DNA from: Ectobacillus funiculus
Lineage (GTDB): Bacteria > Bacillota > Bacilli > Bacillales > Bacillaceae_G
Assembly (NCBI RefSeq): GCF_004138295.1
Contig: NZ_SCFM01000018.1
Location: 1 to 64,000, forward strand
Direction: 5' to 3'
Length of the DNA: 64,000 nucleotides
The stretch's first letter is position 1. Every line of letters begins with the position of its first letter. Shown piece by piece: positions 35,618 to 45,703 of this stretch. Under the pieces are notes generated by a model, which saw nothing but the letters and a program-made list of their open reading frames with translations, was not told the DNA's origin and did not search any database. Made by a program: the position numbers and the translations under genes.

Positions 35618-37867
35618 TTACATGTTTCCGTGCATTGTACGATTAATTACATCTATTTGCTGTTCACGAGTGAGCTTAATGAAGTTTACTGCATAGCCGG
35701 ATACACGAATCGTAAGCTGCGGATATTTCTCTGGATGCTCCATTGCATCGAGCAATGTATCACGGTTAAATACATTAATGTTTAAGTGATGACCTTCCTT
35801 CACTGAGTAGCCGTCCAGCATAGATACAAGATTGCGCACCTGCGTTTCTATTTCCTTGCCTAACGCCTTCGGGATGATAGAAAACGTATTGGAAATACCA
35901 TCTAATGCATGCTCATACGGCAGCTTTGCAACGGATAACAATGATGCAAGCGCTCCCCTTGTATCACGGCCATGCATCGGATTCGCACCCGGAGCGAACG
36001 GTTCACCTGCTCTTCGACCATCTGGCGTGTTTCCCGTCTTCTTACCGTATACAACGTTAGAGGTAATCGTCAAGATAGACATAGTATGCAATGAATTACG
36101 ATAAGTACTATGCTTACGCAGCTTGGTCATAAAGCGTTTTACTAAATCTACAGCAATTAAATCTACACGATCGTCATTATTGCCATATTTCGGGAAGTCT
36201 CCCTCAACTTCAAAATCAACAGCAATACCATTCTCGTCACGGACCGGCGTTACTTTTGCGTATTTAATTGCGCTTAAGGAATCAGCTACAACAGATAGCC
36301 CCGCAATGCCCGTTGCCATTGTACGGAGGATTTTTGTATCATGAAGCGCCATTTCAATACGCTCGTAGCTATATTTGTCATGCATATAATGGATCACGTT
36401 CAATGTATTAATATACAACTCCGCAAGCCACTCCATCATGTTGTCAAACTTATGCATAACCTCATCAAAGTTTAGTACCTCTGATGTAATTGGAGTAAGC
36501 TCCGGTGCAATTTGTACCTTCAGCTTTTCATCCTTCCCCCCATTAATCGCATATAGCAAAGTCTTTGCAAGGTTCGCACGCGCTCCGAAAAATTGCATTT
36601 GCTTACCGATTCTCATTGCTGATACACAGCATGCGATCCCGTAATCATCGCCGTACTCTGGACGCATGATATCGTCGTTTTCATATTGAATAGCTGATGT
36701 TTTGATAGACATCTTCGCACAGTAGTTTTTGAAGCCCTCTGGCAATTGCTTAGACCAAAGTACTGTTAAGTTTGGCTCTGGTGCTGGACCTAGATTATCT
36801 AGCGTATGCAGAAAACGGAATGAGTTTTTTGTTACAAGCGGGCGGCCGTCAAGTGCAATACCGCCAATGGATTCTGTAACCCAAGTCGGGTCACCTGAGA
36901 ACAATTCATTATAGTCTGGCGTTCTTGCAAATTTTACAAGGCGAAGCTTCATAACAAAGTGATCGACAAGCTCCTGTGCTTGTTCTTCTGTTAAAGTACC
37001 ATTTTGCAGATCGCGTTCAATATAGATATCTAAAAATGTGGACGTACGTCCTAAGCTCATCGCAGCACCATTTTGCTCCTTAATCGCCGCTAAGTAAGCA
37101 AAGTATAACCATTGAATAGCCTCTTGCGCGTTTATTGCCGGCTTAGAAATATCACATCCATAGGAAGCCGCCAGCTGCTTCAACTCCGCTAAGGATCGAA
37201 TTTGTTCAGATAATTCTTCACGAAGACGTATCGTTTCTTCATTCATCGCTTTTCCTGTTGTTTGCAGGTCCTCCTTCTTCTCCTCTATGAGACGATCTAC
37301 TCCATATAACGCCACACGACGATAATCACCGATAATTCGGCCTCGACCATATGCATCTGGAAGACCCGTAATAATTCCTGATTTACGTGCCGCCTTTATT
37401 TCATCTGTATATGCATCAAATACACCCTGATTGTGCGTTTTACGGAATTCACTAAAAATACGACTAACTTCCGCATCGACCTTAAAACCGTAGGACTCAC
37501 ACGACTGCTCCGCCATGCGAATACCGCCAAACGGCTGAAGAGAGCGCTTAAACGGTTTGTCTGTTTGGACACCGACTACCGTTTCCAAATCTTTATTTAA
37601 ATAGCCAGGACCATGAGACGTAATGGTAGATATGATGCTTGTGTCCATATCCAACACGCCACCGTTCTCGCGCTCCTGCTTCGTGAGCTCCATGACCTGC
37701 TCCCAAAGCTTTTCTGTCGCCGCTGTTGCCGCTGCTAAAAAGCTGTCATTCCCTTTATAAACGGTTACATTATCTAAAATAAAACTGCGAACATCAATTT
37801 CATTTTTCCATTTTTCACCCTTAAACGCTTGCCATGCATTTACTGCTTTTTCAATTGTCTGTGTCAT
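35618..37867 (-). CDS. pflB: Formate C-acetyltransferase (pyruvate formate-lyase)
   Basis: 749 aa glycyl-radical enzyme converting pyruvate and CoA to acetyl-CoA and formate under anaerobiosis. The active-site Cys pair is in [14 protein letters not shown], and the radical Gly is in RVSGYAVNF about 25 residues from the C-terminus. The start [12 protein letters not shown] (37867) has GGAGGAAA about 6 nt upstream; the longer frame is non-homologous. A Rex-like site lies about 110 bp upstream. Confidence 0.95.
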   Translation of the reverse strand: MTQTIEKAVNAWQAFKGEKWKNEIDVRSFILDNVTVYKGNDSFLAAATAATEKLWEQVMELTKQERENGGVLDMDTSIISTITSHGPGYLNKDLETVVGVQTDKPFKRSLQPFGGIRMAEQSCESYGFKVDAEVSRIFSEFRKTHNQGVFDAYTDEIKAARKSGIITGLPDAYGRGRIIGDYRRVALYGVDRLIEEKKEDLQTTGKAMNEETIRLREELSEQIRSLAELKQLAASYGCDISKPAINAQEAIQWLYFAYLAAIKEQNGAAMSLGRTSTFLDIYIERDLQNGTLTEEQAQELVDHFVMKLRLVKFARTPDYNELFSGDPTWVTESIGGIALDGRPLVTKNSFRFLHTLDNLGPAPEPNLTVLWSKQLPEGFKNYCAKMSIKTSAIQYENDDIMRPEYGDDYGIACCVSAMRIGKQMQFFGARANLAKTLLYAINGGKDEKLKVQIAPELTPITSEVLNFDEVMHKFDNMMEWLAELYINTLNVIHYMHDKYSYERIEMALHDTKILRTMATGIAGLSVVADSLSAIKYAKVTPVRDENGIAVDFEVEGDFPKYGNNDDRVDLIAVDLVKRFMTKLRKHSTYRNSLHTMSILTITSNVVYGKKTGNTPDGRRAGEPFAPGANPMHGRDTRGALASLLSVAKLPYEHALDGISNTFSIIPKALGKEIETQVRNLVSMLDGYSVKEGHHLNINVFNRDTLLDAMEHPEKYPQLTIRVSGYAVNFIKLTREQQIDVINRTMHGNM

Positions 37868-37976
37868 CCAAATTTCCTCCATTCCTAAATTAATACAGAG
37901 ATTTTTTTTGGTTATAACAGTTCTTACACATATCATACTATGCTTCTAACTGTTCGAAAGAAGGAGATGTGACACA

Positions 37977-37997
37977 ATTGTGAAAGAATGAGCAAAT
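37977..37997. promoter_or_regulatory. Rex-like operator upstream of pflB
   Basis: The 21-bp stretch centred on TTGTGAAAGAATGAGCAA agrees with the Bacillus Rex consensus as I recall it (WWTGTGAANTNNTNNNCAAWW) except at one position. Rex, an NADH-sensing repressor, controls fermentation genes, so placement before pflB makes sense. The rest of the gap down to 38203 contains only weak short inverted repeats. Confidence 0.45.
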
Positions 37998-38203
37998 AAG
38001 TGTGAACATAGAAAACTGCAAGCAATTTTATTTAAGTCCCTCTTTTTCTCTGGCACTTCTCTTAAGACTAAGTCCGGCATGATCATCATAAAAGCTGTAA
38101 CAGTCAATCTCCATCAACTGTTAAAGCTCCATCTCGGAAAATCTCGTAATTGCTTATGTAGGACAAGCACGGACCTTGTACGAACAGCTCGTCCATTTGT
38201 TTT

Positions 38204-38407
38204 TTACCTTTGATCCAAGAACCTAACGTAAGAAATAGCGGATATACGAACAACAACCTCCTCTTGCAGCCCCTCTGAAGCTTGATTCCCTGTGCTAAGA
38301 ATCATCCCGTCATCTATCACAGAAAGAACTGTGCCTTCTACTGCTTCCGTTGCTGTTATAACTTGTACTACTTCTCCCGCACAAATACGCAATATATCAT
38401 AAAACAT
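38204..38407 (-). CDS. DUF2642-like small protein
   Basis: 67 aa. After a short helix (MFYDILRICAGE) it is a small beta-barrel-like stretch: VVQVITATEAVEGTVLSVIDDGMILST, then VVVRISAISYVRFL. This fits the DUF2642 family of small Bacillus (often spore-associated) proteins. AAGGAGGGAAAG lies directly before the ATG at 38407. It follows a longer relative after about 20 bp. Confidence 0.68.
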   Translation of the reverse strand: MFYDILRICAGEVVQVITATEAVEGTVLSVIDDGMILSTGNQASEGLQEEVVVRISAISYVRFLDQR

Positions 38408-38426
38408 GCTTTCCCTCCTTTTTCCT

Positions 38427-38822
38427 TCAAGACTCACGGATGGACGAAATGCTCGCAAATGGCAAAACGACACTAACAGTGGGTGTTTCTTGCAATCGCA
38501 TATAATCCTCCTTCACCTCGATAACGACCCCCTTTAGAACACCAGAATTCGTTACAACCTCAGCTTCTTGGTACAAAAACTCCTCGGCAATCATTCGAAA
38601 AGATATACCTGTGCATTCCTTTGGAAAACTGCAGGAAGAAGCCATTGGCTTGTCCGATGCATCCATCTCTTGAATGGCTTGCTTCGTTTGCTGCTGAATA
38701 TACCGTGCAAACTTTTGGGAGAATAATATATCTTCAATTTTAGGGAGGAGGTGTTTGTCCAAAATAAGCTTGATTTGCTTTTCTAAAAATTGCGCAATCA
38801 TGCTTGAAAACTTATTGACCAT
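38427..38822 (-). CDS. DUF2642-like protein with helical N-terminus
   Basis: 131 aa. The first 65 residues are amphipathic helix (FSSMIAQFLEKQIKLILDKHLLPKIEDILFSQKFARYIQ). The last 45 resemble the small downstream protein: AEVVTNSGVLKGVVIEVKEDYMRLQE, then VVLPFASISSIRES. Probably duplicated domains in one operon. The start could also be the ATG at 38849. Possibly spore-related; not firmly known. Confidence 0.62.
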   Translation of the reverse strand: MVNKFSSMIAQFLEKQIKLILDKHLLPKIEDILFSQKFARYIQQQTKQAIQEMDASDKPMASSCSFPKECTGISFRMIAEEFLYQEAEVVTNSGVLKGVVIEVKEDYMRLQETPTVSVVLPFASISSIRES

Positions 38823-38860
38823 ACTTAAATATCCCTTCTTCACAATCATACAGCGCTAGA

Positions 38861-38998
38861 TAAAGAAAACTCGCCGATTGGCGAGCCCTGCTCTTGGGCG
38901 AAGACAGAGGCGTAGCCCTACTTATACTTTATTCCTAAAATTTCTCACTACGTCGAATTGTCTTCCTGCTAGAAATTTATACTTTCTTAAAGTGTAAA
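38861..38998 (+). repeat. Family A dispersed repeat, copy 17
   Basis: Near-consensus full copy, tandem with copy 18. The two share over 90 percent of positions by eye, the most similar adjacent pair in the window, so this looks like a recent duplication. Confidence 0.9.
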
Positions 38999-39130
38999 GA
39001 AAACTCGCCGATTGGCGAGCCCTGCCCTTGGGCGAAGACAGAGGCGTAGCCCTACTTATACTTTATTTCTAAAACTTCTCACTACGTCGAATTGTCTTCC
39101 TGCTAGAAATTTATACTTTCTTAAAGTGCA
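38997..39130 (+). repeat. Family A dispersed repeat, copy 18
   Basis: Full copy following copy 17 with the junction AAAGTGTAAAGAAAACTCGC. The remaining 200 bp to pyk should contain its promoter; no operator is evident to me. Confidence 0.9.
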
Positions 39131-39327
39131 GGCAAACCGCTTTTCCTTTATCAATGTATACAACCATGAACTTCTTTGTGAAAGGACAGGCGCACATTAT
39201 TTCAGAAAATGTTGTGCACTTCGATGAATGAGGAAGTGAAACAAATCCTAATCTAAGGTTGTATGGAAACTACCCGTCACCTATCACATTTTATTTATGA
39301 TTTAAAATAAAAAAGGAGTATCTATAT

Positions 39328-40743
39328 ATGCGCAAAACAAAAATCGTTTGTACAATTGGTCCTGCAAGTGACAGCGTTGAAATGCTTACACGCCTACTGA
39401 AGGCTGGGATGAATGTCGCCCGGCTCAACTTCTCACACGGCACCCATGAGGAGCACCAAGCCCGCATTCAATCGATTCGGGAAGCTGCCAAGCAAACAGG
39501 AAGTACAATTGCTATTTTACTGGATATTAAAGGACCAAAAATCCGTACCCATAATTTCGAAAACGGACAGGCTGAATTAGAGGATGGATCGGTAGTAACA
39601 ATCTCCATGCAGGAGGTATTAGGAACCGCAAGCAAATTCTCCGTTACATACGAGGGTTTGTATGATGATGTAGAGGTTGGTTCACATTTACTGATTGATG
39701 ACGGCCTACTGGAGCTTGAGGTTGTTGAAAAGACAAATGGTGAATTACAGGCAAAGGTCCTCCATGGAGGACTGATAAAAGATCATAAAGGTGTAAACGT
39801 TCCAAATGTCAAAATCCGGCTTCCAGGTGTGACGGAAAAGGATGTACAAGACATTATTTTTGGAGTCGGACAAGATGTTGATTATATCGCAGCCTCCTTT
39901 GTACGAAAAGCAGAAGATATTCTGGAGGTAAAGCATATCCTCTCCATGCATCATGCTCTGCACATTGGGGTCATTGCAAAAATCGAGAATCAGGAAGGAA
40001 TTGCTAATATTGATTCTATCCTAGAAGCAGCTGATGGTTTAATGGTTGCACGCGGTGATATGGGAATTGAGATAGCCGCAGAAGAAGTGCCAATCATTCA
40101 GAAAGCACTGATTAAAAAGTGCAACCTAGCAGGAAAGCCTGTTATTACCGCAACCCAAATGCTTGACTCGATGCAGCGCAACCCGCGTCCAACGCGCGCA
40201 GAAGCATCCGATGTTGCCAATGCCGTATTTGATGGAACAGATGCCATTATGCTTTCTGGAGAAACTGCAGCTGGTCAATATCCTCTTCAGTCTGTACAGA
40301 TGATGAATCGTATTGCCGCTCGTGTTGAGCAATCATTGCACTCTTCGAACTTACAGCACGATCATATGGATCAGCAAGCAAAAACTCCTGAAATCATCGG
40401 ACAAGCCGCTGCCCATGCTGCTCTCTCTTTGCGGGCAAAAGCGATTCTTGCATCGACTATGAGCGGCTATACAGCAAAAATGATTTCAAAATACAGACCA
40501 CAGGCGCCCATTCTCGCAGTTACATGTGATCAAGCAGTACAGCGGCAGCTCTCACTTATTTGGGGCGTACATGCATTATGGTCCGACAGCATCCACACAA
40601 CTGATGAAATGATTCAAAACTCAGTTATAGCAGCGAAAAACGCAAATCTGATTGCAAAGCAGGATGTTGTCATTATTACAGCAGGTGTGCCTGTCGGAGA
40701 GGTCGGAACAACAAATTTGCTGAAGGTCCACATAGTGGAATAG
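39328..40743 (+). CDS. pyk: Pyruvate kinase (short form)
   Basis: 471 aa. Converts PEP and ADP to pyruvate and ATP. Motifs: [26 protein letters not shown], the active-site signature [25 protein letters not shown], and TATQMLDSM. It lacks the roughly 110-residue PEP-utiliser extension that the main Bacillus Pyk carries, so this is probably a second isozyme. AAGGAG lies 8-9 nt before the ATG. It stands next to a probable pyruvate transporter gene. Confidence 0.92.
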   Translation: MRKTKIVCTIGPASDSVEMLTRLLKAGMNVARLNFSHGTHEEHQARIQSIREAAKQTGSTIAILLDIKGPKIRTHNFENGQAELEDGSVVTISMQEVLGTASKFSVTYEGLYDDVEVGSHLLIDDGLLELEVVEKTNGELQAKVLHGGLIKDHKGVNVPNVKIRLPGVTEKDVQDIIFGVGQDVDYIAASFVRKAEDILEVKHILSMHHALHIGVIAKIENQEGIANIDSILEAADGLMVARGDMGIEIAAEEVPIIQKALIKKCNLAGKPVITATQMLDSMQRNPRPTRAEASDVANAVFDGTDAIMLSGETAAGQYPLQSVQMMNRIAARVEQSLHSSNLQHDHMDQQAKTPEIIGQAAAHAALSLRAKAILASTMSGYTAKMISKYRPQAPILAVTCDQAVQRQLSLIWGVHALWSDSIHTTDEMIQNSVIAAKNANLIAKQDVVIITAGVPVGEVGTTNLLKVHIVE

Positions 40744-40821
40744 GAACCTTCTTATTAATTATGTAAGAAAACGGATGAGAAGCAAATGCGCTTGACGCAT
40801 CTCTTCCTTTTCTCTACACAA

Positions 40822-40854
40822 ATGAAAGAGATGAATATCGCTCATCTCTTTCAT
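40822..40854. terminator. Bidirectional terminator between pyk and cstA
   Basis: GAAAGAGATGA and TCATCTCTTTC form an 11-bp stem between the convergent genes. Confidence 0.85.
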
Positions 40855-40862
40855 TACATATA

Positions 40863-42665
40863 TTATACAATTCTTGTTTTTCCTCTATCTACATTATAAT
40901 GCGGTCCATTCCAAAGCTGGATCCATTTTCGAATAGCCGTTACCATAATGATAACGCCGAGGATGAGCATAATAATAGATAATATGCCATTTAGAACGTT
41001 ATAGCCTTTAGACGCCGCATTTAAATATACATTTGTAACCATCCAATATCCTGCATAATTGACTGTTACATATAAGTATGCCAACGGAATGAGGCAAGTC
41101 AACACATATACTCTTTTATCAGCTATTTTCAAAATAACCGTTGCCCCTATAATTAATCCGATAGATGCCATCAACTGGTTTGACACTCCGAATAATGCCC
41201 ACACGGAACCAATATCACCAGAGTACAACAAATACCCCCACATAAAGCATGCTAACGCACTTGCAAAAATAGAACCTGGCAGCCAATCGACCTTTTTCAA
41301 TGGCTTATAGACCTCTCCGAAGAAGTCCTGGATGAGGTAACGTGCTACACGTGTGCCCGCATCAATTGCAGTCAGAATAAACACAGCTTCAAACATAATA
41401 ACAAATTGGAAGAAATAAGATGCCAAATTTTCAAACCACGGGATAGCAGTGAAAATATATGTCATCCCTACTGCAAGTGTTACCGCACCGCCTGTTCTCC
41501 CTTCAAGATTCAGACCGATTTCCCTGCTGAGCTGTGGTAGGTGTTCTACCTGCATACCTAATGTTTTAAATACCTCCGGCGTAGAGTTAATGGCAAAATA
41601 ATCCGCCGGCTGTAAGGCTACTGCTGCGATTAAAGCCATTACCCCTACTAGCGATTCCACTAACATTGCGCCAAAGCCTACTACTTTAATATCGCTCCAA
41701 CGATTCAGCATTTTTGGCGTTGTACCTGAGCCTACAAATGCATGGAAGCCGGAAATCGCGCCGCAAGCAATAGTAATAGAAATAAACGGCCAAACTGGAC
41801 CAGCTAAAATAGGTCCTCCACCATTTACAAACTCTGTTACAGCAGGAAATGGAATGGATGGATTTACTACAAATACTCCAATGATCAGTGCAATAAATAC
41901 GCCAATTTTCATGAAGCTGCTCAAATAATCACGAGGTGCCAATAAGAACCACACTGGCAGTGCAGCCGCAAAGAATGCGTAAATTGGCAGGATCAGTGAC
42001 AGTGCTTGCTTGTTAATTGTTAAAAACTCACCTAATGCTGTATGTTGAACGGACGGACCCGCAAATACTGCTGCCATTACAAGAATAAATCCAACTACAG
42101 AAGCTCCTTTTAGGTTTCCTGTTTTCTTATAGTACAAACCAACACCCATTGCAATTGGAATTGTACTTCCCACTGCGAATGTGCCCCAAGGATTGTTTTC
42201 TAAGGCATGTAGTACGACCATAGACAGCCCAGCCATTGTAATTGTAATGATGAATAGCATTGCCAGGCCTGTACAAAATCCCGCAACAGGACCGAGCTCC
42301 TCTTTTGCTACTTCAGATAATGATTTTCCTTCTTTACGCATAGAAGCAAACAATACAACCGCATCATGAACGGCTCCACCGATTACCGCACCAATTAAAA
42401 GCCATAGTAAACCCGGAAGATAGCCAAATTGTGCTGCCAAAATCGGACCGACGAGAGGACCAGCAGCTGCAATCGCTGCAAAATGATGACCAAATGCAAC
42501 CCATTTATTTGTCGGAACATAATCCTTTCCGTCTTGTAAATCATGAGCTGGAGTCGGCTTTGAGTCATCAAGCTTTAAAACCTTTACAGCCATGAACGTA
42601 CCGTATAAGCGATAAGCAATCATAAGTACACACATTGAACCAATAACAAATGTAACCGCATTCAT
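40863..42665 (-). CDS. cstA: CstA-family carbon-starvation/pyruvate transporter
   Basis: 600 aa with about 16 membrane helices. Family blocks: WVAFGHHFAAIAAAGPLVGPILAAQFGYLPGLLWLLIGAVIGGAVHD in layout, GFHAFVGSGTTPKML, and FSFxxDAGTR-like FILTAIDAGTRVARYL. CstA and its relative BtsT take up pyruvate or peptides. Here a LytS/LytT pair is encoded just upstream, as in the E. coli BtsS/BtsR-BtsT pyruvate system, so pyruvate uptake is the best guess. Three phased repeats precede it. Confidence 0.88.
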   Translation of the reverse strand: MNAVTFVIGSMCVLMIAYRLYGTFMAVKVLKLDDSKPTPAHDLQDGKDYVPTNKWVAFGHHFAAIAAAGPLVGPILAAQFGYLPGLLWLLIGAVIGGAVHDAVVLFASMRKEGKSLSEVAKEELGPVAGFCTGLAMLFIITITMAGLSMVVLHALENNPWGTFAVGSTIPIAMGVGLYYKKTGNLKGASVVGFILVMAAVFAGPSVQHTALGEFLTINKQALSLILPIYAFFAAALPVWFLLAPRDYLSSFMKIGVFIALIIGVFVVNPSIPFPAVTEFVNGGGPILAGPVWPFISITIACGAISGFHAFVGSGTTPKMLNRWSDIKVVGFGAMLVESLVGVMALIAAVALQPADYFAINSTPEVFKTLGMQVEHLPQLSREIGLNLEGRTGGAVTLAVGMTYIFTAIPWFENLASYFFQFVIMFEAVFILTAIDAGTRVARYLIQDFFGEVYKPLKKVDWLPGSIFASALACFMWGYLLYSGDIGSVWALFGVSNQLMASIGLIIGATVILKIADKRVYVLTCLIPLAYLYVTVNYAGYWMVTNVYLNAASKGYNVLNGILSIIMLILGVIIMVTAIRKWIQLWNGPHYNVDRGKTRIV

Positions 42666-42746
42666 TCTACTTCATCCTTTCCTATATTCTCCTCTTCTGT
42701 TCCCTATCGTACACTATGAAAATATTTTCTTTTTATTTTCATGATA

Positions 42747-42797
42747 AAAAGCAGCTTTCAGAAAACGAAATGCAGCAGAAAAGAACTAAAATGCAGC
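42747..42797 (-). promoter_or_regulatory. Three 21-bp-phased direct repeats: putative LytT operator of cstA
   Basis: AAAAGCAGC (42747), AAATGCAGC (42768) and AAATGCAGC (42789) recur with exact 21-bp spacing, i.e. two helical turns. They lie 80-130 bp upstream of cstA. LytTR-domain regulators typically bind paired 9-bp repeats 21 bp apart, and the regulator gene is the next one along. Confidence 0.65.
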
Positions 42798-42799
42798 TA

Positions 42800-42938
42800 T
42801 AAAGAAAACTCGACGATTGGCGAGCCCTGCTCTTGGGCGAAGACAGAGGCGTAGTTGCACTTATACTGTATTCCTAAAATTTCTCGCTACATCGAATGAT
42901 CTTCCAGCTAGAGATTTATAATTTCTTACAGTGTAAAC
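42800..42938 (+). repeat. Family A dispersed repeat, copy 19
   Basis: Full copy between the lytT-like gene and the cstA operator. Its right end encodes the final codons (HCKKL) and stop of the response regulator, so the element redefines the C-terminus of that protein. Confidence 0.88.
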
Positions 42939-43668
42939 CGAGCACCTCCTTTAACTCTTTCATATATGTCCGGCTGACCGGTACCTTTGACCCATCCTTC
43001 ATGGTTAAATTATAAGTGGAGTGAAACCAAGGCTCCATTTCCACAATGTGCTTTAGGTTAATGATAAATGCCCGATGAACACGCATAAATGTATCATGCG
43101 GCAGCTTTTTTTCAATTGTGATAAGCGCATCATTTACCGCATATTGTTGCTCTAATGTTTTGATAACGGTTTTGCCATCTACAAGACCTATAAACACAAT
43201 ATACTCCATATCTGCTAATACAATCCGTTCATCAGCCTCAATAGCTAGCTTTCCTGTTCGAGCGCCTCTTATAGGGTTCTGTACAATAAATTCTGTTCTG
43301 GTCGGCTGTTTTATCCTTTTAATCTTCTCAAGTGCTTGTTCAATACGACTCTCATCAAATGGCTTTAATATATAATCTAAAGCATTGAGTTCAAATGCCT
43401 GCAGTGCATGTTCGTCATATGCTGTAACAAACACAACGATGCTCGGCTGCTGCAGCTCCTTCAGCCGTTTCGCTACATCCAAGCCGCTCTCGTCAGAAAG
43501 CTGGATATCCAAAAACACAAGATCAGGCTGCAAGGATACAACCTGTTCAAGCGCCTCTTCGGCAGTTTCTGCCTCCCCCACAATCTCTACCTGCTTTCCG
43601 CGGCGAAGCACATACTTCAGCTCCTCACGCGCCAATAGCTCATCATCTACGATAAATGCTTTAAACAT
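42916..43668 (-). CDS. LytTR-type response regulator
   Basis: 250 aa. Receiver domain with phospho-acceptor Asp in DLVFLDIQLSDESGLDV and the conserved Lys in ALDYILKPFDE. The LytTR DNA-binding domain has MRVHRAFIINLKHIVEMEPW and VPVSRTYMKELKEVL. Partner of the LytS-like kinase 11 bp upstream. The last residues come from repeat A19. Its probable target is cstA (phased repeats). LytT/BtsR naming cannot be decided from sequence. Confidence 0.9.
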   Translation of the reverse strand: MFKAFIVDDELLAREELKYVLRRGKQVEIVGEAETAEEALEQVVSLQPDLVFLDIQLSDESGLDVAKRLKELQQPSIVVFVTAYDEHALQAFELNALDYILKPFDESRIEQALEKIKRIKQPTRTEFIVQNPIRGARTGKLAIEADERIVLADMEYIVFIGLVDGKTVIKTLEQQYAVNDALITIEKKLPHDTFMRVHRAFIINLKHIVEMEPWFHSTYNLTMKDGSKVPVSRTYMKELKEVLGLHCKKL

Positions 43669-43679
43669 ACAAATCCCCT

Positions 43680-45413
43680 TTACTTCAGAATTCGGAAGGC
43701 TACTTCTGTTCCAATACCCTGCTCACTCTTAATATAAAAATTCCCTTCCTCTCCATATATCCCCTTCAATCGCGCATGGATATTATGCAGCGCGGTTCCC
43801 GTTCCTTGTTCGGAAAAAACAGCTTTTACTCCCAGCTTTGGCAGACGCTCTGCGGGGATCCCCTCTCCATTATCTGCTACAGATACGTATATGTATCGTT
43901 CATCTGAAAAAATATGAATATTTACTTCCCTTTTCTCTTGTACTTTACGAAATGCATGGCGAATTGAGTTTTCCACAAGAGGCTGCAGTGTAAAAGGAGG
44001 TATTGGTACCTGCTCTAATCCTGGCTCAATTTGAAACAAAACCGTATACTTATTCGGAAAACGCGCCTGCTCAAGCGAAAGATATGCTCCAACATGCTCT
44101 AGCTCCTTTTCAAGCGGAATAAGCATATGACGTGCCCCCTGCAGGTTGCTTCGAAAATAAACACTAAGCTTTAACAGCAATTTTCGTGCCTTTTCCGGGT
44201 CTATCCGGCAGAGAACAGAAATCGTATTAATCGCATTAAACAAAAAGTGAGGATTTATCTGTGCCTGCAATGCTTTAATTTCAGCATCCTGCAGCAGCTT
44301 TGTTTGCTGCTCCGCTTCTGCCAGTTCAAGCTGTGTCGAGAATAATCTAGCTAGTCCTTCTGCAAGTTCCTGCTCCACCTGATCCAGACGACTTGGGTGC
44401 TCAAAATATAGCTTTAGCGTGCCGACTATTGTATCATGTACACGCAATGGAAGAATAACAGCTGCCTGAAGCGGACAATCACTCCGAAAACAATTGATTT
44501 CGCCCTTTTTCCTTGCTGTAATAATAATTCCCTTTTCTAATACAGCGCGCGTCAGCTTCGTAGCCGGGCTATGCAGCGGAGTATGATGGTCTGAAGCAGC
44601 TCCGACATGCGCAAGCACTTGCTGACTATCTGTAATTGCAACCGCATCAGCCCCTGTTAGACGGTGGATAATCAACGCCGCATCCTTACAGGACTGTAAA
44701 TTCAGTCCTTGACGGAAGTGCGGGAGCGTTTGGTCGGCAATTTGCAGCGCCTTATACGTCTGCAGTGCCTTTGTACGTTCCTCCTCTCTTAAAATCGCCT
44801 GAATGATAAACATAAATAAAAGATTGCCCAAGCCATTAATAAAAATCATTGGTACAGCAATGGTACTTACCAGCTCCCATGCCAAATCATACGGCTCGGA
44901 AATTAATAAAATAACCCCCATCTGAAACGCTTCAAGAAACATACCAACAAGCACAGCCAGCCACGGAGAGACGATTCCATTCCTGCTATATCGTTTTCCG
45001 ACCCAACCAGCAGCCAATCCTGCCAATATCGAAGACACCGCACATGCAAAGGCAGTAAATCCGCCTAAAAAATAACGATGCCCCCCCGCAACAAGCCCTG
45101 CCCCTAATCCAACAAGCGGACCCCCGAGCAAGCCGCCGATACCGACTCCCATAACACGCGTATTCGCAATAGCATTTGCTGGCTCTACTCCCATCAGCCA
45201 GCTCTCATGTACAATTTGAGCACCGTGGATCTCTATACCTGTATAGTTACTAATAACTCCAAACAGGCCAAAAATGACAATAAGAATCCCTTTTTCCTTA
45301 AGTCCATTCTCATTTCGCACAATGCGGCGAAATGCCTTCAATCGAGACAATAAAAACGCGACAATAATTAAAACACCAACACGTTCAATCATAAACGGCA
45401 ATAAACTAAACAT
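43680..45413 (-). CDS. LytS-type sensor histidine kinase
   Basis: 577 aa. A 5TM-LYT membrane sensor domain has GIEIHGAQIVHESWLMGVEPANAIANTRVMG and GGPLVGLGAGLVAGGHRY. A GAF domain follows (about 230-360), then the His_kinase block with the phospho-His in INPHFLFNAINTISVL, and an ATPase with LVENSIRHAF and VADNGEGIP. The start at 45413 has AGGGTGA 6 nt upstream. LytS relatives with this sensor respond to extracellular pyruvate (BtsS, Bacillus LytS), which fits the flanking cstA and pyk. Confidence 0.9.
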   Translation of the reverse strand: MFSLLPFMIERVGVLIIVAFLLSRLKAFRRIVRNENGLKEKGILIVIFGLFGVISNYTGIEIHGAQIVHESWLMGVEPANAIANTRVMGVGIGGLLGGPLVGLGAGLVAGGHRYFLGGFTAFACAVSSILAGLAAGWVGKRYSRNGIVSPWLAVLVGMFLEAFQMGVILLISEPYDLAWELVSTIAVPMIFINGLGNLLFMFIIQAILREEERTKALQTYKALQIADQTLPHFRQGLNLQSCKDAALIIHRLTGADAVAITDSQQVLAHVGAASDHHTPLHSPATKLTRAVLEKGIIITARKKGEINCFRSDCPLQAAVILPLRVHDTIVGTLKLYFEHPSRLDQVEQELAEGLARLFSTQLELAEAEQQTKLLQDAEIKALQAQINPHFLFNAINTISVLCRIDPEKARKLLLKLSVYFRSNLQGARHMLIPLEKELEHVGAYLSLEQARFPNKYTVLFQIEPGLEQVPIPPFTLQPLVENSIRHAFRKVQEKREVNIHIFSDERYIYVSVADNGEGIPAERLPKLGVKAVFSEQGTGTALHNIHARLKGIYGEEGNFYIKSEQGIGTEVAFRILK

Positions 45414-45703
45414 CCATGTCACCCTTTTATTTCCATACATCTTTTTCTCTATCATACTACATTGCTATGAAAAAATGGCAATCAATAACATATCAGCATT
45501 TCTTCCGCGCACTGCTGTATATTGTACGCATCAGCACTTATATTCTATGAAGGAAAAATTCCTTTTTGTACAGCCTTTATTGTTTTTCTGATTTAATCAT
45601 GAAGCTGACAGTATATAATATGACAGAGGTTATACGTTTCCTTTATAGCAAAGAATAATAGAAGCAATTACGTATGACATGCATATCTAGAAAGGAGATT
45701 AAA

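Noticed and set aside
37960-37985. FNR/CRP site TGTGACACAATTGTGA upstream of pflB
   Set aside because: It has two TGTGA half-sites in the same direction and no TCACA partner at the right distance; the overlapping Rex-like match is better.
43680-45413. LytS/LytT as regulator of lrgAB autolysis genes
   Set aside because: No lrgAB or pftAB genes adjoin; the neighbours are cstA and pyk, and phased repeats precede cstA.
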